From Oehlia diaphana (lineage: Eukaryota; Glomeromycota; Glomeromycetes; Glomerales; Glomeraceae): a stretch of 64,000 bases of DNA. The translations under genes were made by a program, and so were the position numbers. Shown here in pieces: positions 61,038 to 64,000 of this stretch. The DNA lies in NCBI GenBank assembly GCA_003833135.1, contig QZLH01000038.1, forward strand, positions 165,677 through 229,676, given 5' to 3'. Position 1 is the first letter of the stretch. The number at the start of each line of letters is the position of its first letter. Below the pieces are notes generated by a model, which did no database searches, was not told the DNA's origin, and saw nothing but the letters and a program-made list of their open reading frames with translations.

Positions 61038-61499
61038 TAGGGATGGCACGTGATTTAAAACAAAATGTTTTAAAACAATTTAAATCAGTTTAAAACTTTT
61101 TTTTTGTTTTAAAACATTGATCGGCATGATTATTGCGGAATTATTTTTTAATGACCTTTTTTGTATTTTTAAGCCCATCATCGGAAGACGTCCGTAAGCA
61201 CTTTGAAAAGTTACGAACAACACCTCGTCAAAAGTGTGTAATTATTGTGGAAATGACATTAGTTATTGATTTAATTGATCGATTAGAAGATTTAAAATTC
61301 TTATATTATATAAATTTTTTTATTTTAAGAGTTTTATTTAACGAATCACTAGTATCACTAAACTATATAATAAGTGTTAAATTTTTATTGCAAATATGTA
61401 TTACGTCGTAAAGGCTCAAAGTGCTTAATGTTTTAAACCACGTTTAAAACATGTTTAAAACGCCAAAATTGTTTTAAAACATGTTTTTTGCCATCCCTA
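61038..61499. mobile_element. hAT-type element with 8-base target duplication and BED-finger remnant
   Basis: Ends TAGGGATGGCACGTGATTTA and, inverted, TAGGGATGGCAAAAAACATG, flanked by GATGTTAT (61030-61037) and GATGTCAT (61500-61507). TTTAAAAC iterations line both ends. Inside (61150-61290) the plus strand encodes EDVRKHFEKLRTTPRQKC, close to the start of a BED zinc finger, the DNA-binding domain of hAT transposases. It then degenerates, so this is an internally deleted relic. The ends match the element at 31587 over TARGGATGGCA. Confidence 0.88.
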
Positions 61500-61507
61500 G
61501 ATGTCAT

Positions 61508-62100
61508 ATAGGAAGATAAATTAATATTGGCAAATCTACCGCTACTAAAACTTTGGAGATCAAGAATTCTTACAAATAATGAAATAAAATATTTAGAAAG
61601 TCTTTTGAAAGAAAAAGTAGATTATATTTGTGGGAGTTTATAATCTGAAATGGAAGTATGATTGGATCATCATATTAATGCAATTTTCTGTTCTGTAACA
61701 CCCTTTTGTGTAAGAGGTTTGTGAATAAAATCTACAATATAATCACGTTCGATTTTTTTCCTCTTCTATTCTTACTTTTCTTGCTTGACAAGTATAATTT
61801 TGATCATATTTATTTTTACGATCTAAACAAGTAAGACAAATTGGACAAGTGTTCAAGCGAAATTCCATGTATAAAAAACCTGTTGTTAAATACTTGTTTT
61901 ACATAGTTTAATTAGCTTATATGTATTGTACTCCACGTGTTAAACATATTATCAGTTATCCTCATAAGTTCATGCAATTTTACATAATTGTTATTTAGGT
62001 CGGTTATCTCATATTACTATGTATTAGCATAATAATAAAATTATTGGATAGTAACGGGAGTTTACTATAAAATTGCATGAACGGTCCCGTCAAACCGATA
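61508..62100. other. Interval with a cysteine-rich coding scrap
   Basis: On the minus strand, 61755-61870 reads NTCPICLTCLDRKNKYDQN and continues with a basic stretch; it has zinc-binding look but stops on both sides, probably a transposon remnant. Nothing else found. Confidence 0.35.
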
Positions 62101-62101
62101 A

Positions 62102-62192
62102 TATTATTATTGGATGATTAAACTATATAATAGTCTAATGCGGCACTACGTGCCGCTATTGGACTATTATTTAGTTTAATCATCCAATAATA
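62102..62192. repeat. Near-perfect long palindrome, about 90 bases
   Basis: The arms (left from 62102, right to 62192) read TATTATTGGATGATTAAACT, then a TA-rich stretch with TAATAGTC and a GCGGCAC tip; the centre is TAC at 62147-62149. Only about three differences separate the arms. Likely a fold-back element; transcribed, it would form a long hairpin. Confidence 0.9.
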
Positions 62193-62200
62193 TATAAATA

Positions 62201-62663
62201 CAGTATATCACGGGTCCCGAGAACCCGGCAGCCCGAATACCTAACAGTATTTGCCAGGTGTCCATACATTTATGGAAACGGCTGTAACCTGACCGGGATA
62301 TGAAAACCGAAAAAATTAAAGTTTTGTATGGTCTTTATTATCTATCTACTGTACATATCAAAGCATTGCATATCTACTAGTGTTTTATTGGCTGAAAATT
62401 TTAGTTTGCAAAACAAAAACGCCAAACGCTGTACTGTACAAAACATAATAAAATTTAGTCAAGATTAACACTGATTTTTTTCGGATATGCAACTTTGATT
62501 AGTCAAAGTATTTCGAAGAATTCAGGGAGTGAAATACAAATACGAATTTAGTTAATTTAGTTAGTTTTTTAAGGAAACCATAATGAAAAAATAATAATTT
62601 GAAATTTACTAATTTAGTTATGAATATTTTAATCAAAAATCTGATTTGAAAATTAAGAAAAAA
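62201..62663. other. Upstream region of BTB-TLDc gene
   Basis: A GC-rich block at 62210-62310 (CGGGTCCCGAGAACCCGG, a short inverted repeat, and CTGACCGGGATATG) of unknown nature, then AT-rich DNA. No gene. Confidence 0.45.
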
Positions 62664-62673
62664 TATATATAAG
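62664..62673 (+). promoter_or_regulatory. TATA box of BTB-TLDc gene
   Basis: TATATATAAG, about 52 bases upstream of the ATG at 62725, followed by a pyrimidine-rich leader (TTTCTTTCCCCTTTCACC). Confidence 0.55.
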
Positions 62674-62724
62674 AAGGTTTGATTAAACCTCAAATTATTA
62701 TTTATTTCTTTCCCCTTTCACCTT

Positions 62725-64000
62725 ATGAACATGTCGGATTCATCAATAAAAATTGTTGACGCCGGTGCTTTTTGTGATTTAGAAATTATAATTGGAGAAA
62801 AACCAGACACTGCAATTTTTCGTTTACATTCAGTAATCTTAAAAAACCGTTCAACTTATTTTAAGGATATATTATCTAGCGATAAAATAGTAAAAGAGAA
62901 TAACATTTTTAAATATCAAAAAGAAAATATTTCTATTGAAATATTTCATATAATTTTTAAGTAAGTATAAAATTAATTATTATAAAATATGTGATAAAAA
63001 GCATTGTAACTAATTAAATTATTAAAAAATTTAGATATATATATAGCGATATTATCGACTTTACTAGTGATGTTAAAACAAATATTGCCCTTTTAACCGC
63101 AGCTGATGATTTATGTCTTAATGATATGTGTTCAGCCATTGAGGCAAAACTTCTTAGCGACAAAGAATTATTAAAAAAAAATTTTGTTACTATTACACAT
63201 GCCGTAAACAAATTCGATCATTTTACAAATTTATTACAATTTTATAAAAATACTCTTCAAGAAGATCCTACGATCATGTTTAAAGCAAATGATTTTACGA
63301 CCATTAACCGAGAAATTTTCCTTGACCTTGTTAGTAGTTATCCTTTCAAACCGATTGAAGTATGGAATAAACTTATAGAATGGGCATTTGCACAAATTAA
63401 ACAATTACCATCTGAGATTTCTATTTGTACTTCTGATAATATTTCTATTTTAAAAGATTTAATTCAACCATTTATTTCACATATTAAATTTAAAGATATT
63501 GCTCCTAATGAATTCTCTCAAAAAGTTAAACCTTATAAACAGATTTTAAATAGTGATTTTTATATTGAAATTCTTGAATATTATTCTTTTGATGATAGTA
63601 TTATCTCAAAATGTAGAACAGATATTGATTCTTTAATAATTAATTCAGAACAAGCATTTTTACTTGCTAATTTAATTAAGATATTAGAAAATCCAAGTGT
63701 ATATGCTAGCATTTCTAAACGACTTGATATATTTTTTTATAAATTCACTTTACTTGTTCGTGGTAGTAGAGATGGTTACACAACATCAACTTTTCATCGT
63801 CTTTGTGATGGAAAAGGACCTACTCTTACTATTGCTCGTGTTAAAAAGACAAATGAAATTATTGGAGGATTTAATCCATATAGTTGGTATTCTGAAGGAG
63901 GTGATTGTACGGATGATAGTTATCGTCGTGATAGTCCTGACAGGAGAAGTTTTATTTTTTCATTGGATAGAAAGAATTTGGAAAATTCCGTTTTTAGTAA
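62725..64000 (+). CDS. BTB-BACK-TLDc domain protein, 3' end outside window
   Basis: Exons 62725-62960 and 63035 onward (donor GTAAGT, acceptor TTTAG, phase 2); about 400 residues visible. Residues 10-about 105 are a BTB/POZ fold (AFCDLEIIIGE, FRLHSVILKNRSTYFKDIL, then IIDFTSDVKTNIALLTAADD). Residues about 110-210 are BACK-like (ANDFTTINREIFLDLVSS, VWNKLIEWAFAQ). From about 330 a TLDc domain starts (LLVRGSRDGYTTSTFHRLCD, EIIGGFNPYSW). BTB domains pair with cullin-3; TLDc proteins are linked to oxidative-stress responses and V-ATPase binding. This is one of the most expanded families in Rhizophagus. No damage is seen before the window ends. Confidence 0.93.

Noticed and set aside
1..64000. CRISPR array, prokaryotic operon or ribosome-binding features
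   Set aside because: The gene structures are spliced and eukaryotic; the tandem repeats found lack unique spacers of constant length.

Overview
The window looks like nuclear DNA of an arbuscular-mycorrhizal fungus, most likely Rhizophagus (R. irregularis or a close relative). I infer this from the very AT-rich sequence, short GT..AG introns of about 70-100 bases, and a gene set typical of expanded Glomeromycotina families: tyrosine-kinase-like proteins with an N-terminal zinc-ribbon, Sel1-repeat kinases, BTB-TLDc, F-box/LRR, RNF213-like proteins, an RNAi-type RNA-dependent RNA polymerase and Plavaka/KDZ-type transposases. No search was run; family names come from recognising motifs, and splice sites were placed by hand using reading phase.

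Layout. 0.3-3.9 kb (-): Plavaka/KDZ-like transposase. 4.1-6.1 kb and 9.3-12.1 kb (-): two genes made of repeated exons, each carrying a zinc-ribbon plus a kinase N-lobe; the first has lost its catalytic C-lobe exon, the second ends in one complete kinase. 12-14.6 kb: inverted-repeat element, 112-base GC-rich tandem repeats, purine-rich tract. 14.7-16.0 kb (-): multi-pass membrane protein. 17.5-18.1 kb (+): solo kinase C-lobe pseudogene. 18-24 kb: repeats and decayed coding scraps. 24.2-27.5 kb (+): intact RNA-dependent RNA polymerase. 28.8-30.9 kb (-): kinase with Sel1 repeats. 31-38.7 kb: hAT-type element, a long gene desert, and a Tc1/mariner-like element containing a 324-base assembly gap. 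38.8-40.3 kb (+): frameshifted F-box pseudogene. 43.0-49.6 kb (+): a paralogue of the Sel1 kinase fused to the C-terminal E3 half of an RNF213-like protein. 50.0-52.7 kb (-): the N-terminal half of an RNF213-like protein, tail-to-tail with the fusion. 53.4-54.8 kb (-): intact F-box protein. 56.2-60.0 kb: two copies of a tiny cysteine-rich gene flanked by inverted repeats. 57.5-58.1 kb: TIR element between them. 61.0-61.5 kb: second hAT-type element with a BED-finger remnant. 62.7 kb to the end (+): BTB-BACK-TLDc gene, cut by the window edge.

The theme is modular reshuffling of signalling genes. The strongest candidates for something undescribed are (1) the symmetric phase-0 exon arrays that string kinase N-lobes like beads in front of a single catalytic lobe, (2) the in-frame kinase-RNF213 E3 fusion beside a separate RNF213 N-arm gene, with no AAA+ motor between them, and (3) the duplicated cysteine-rich mini-genes with a four-base first exon and intronic inverted repeats.
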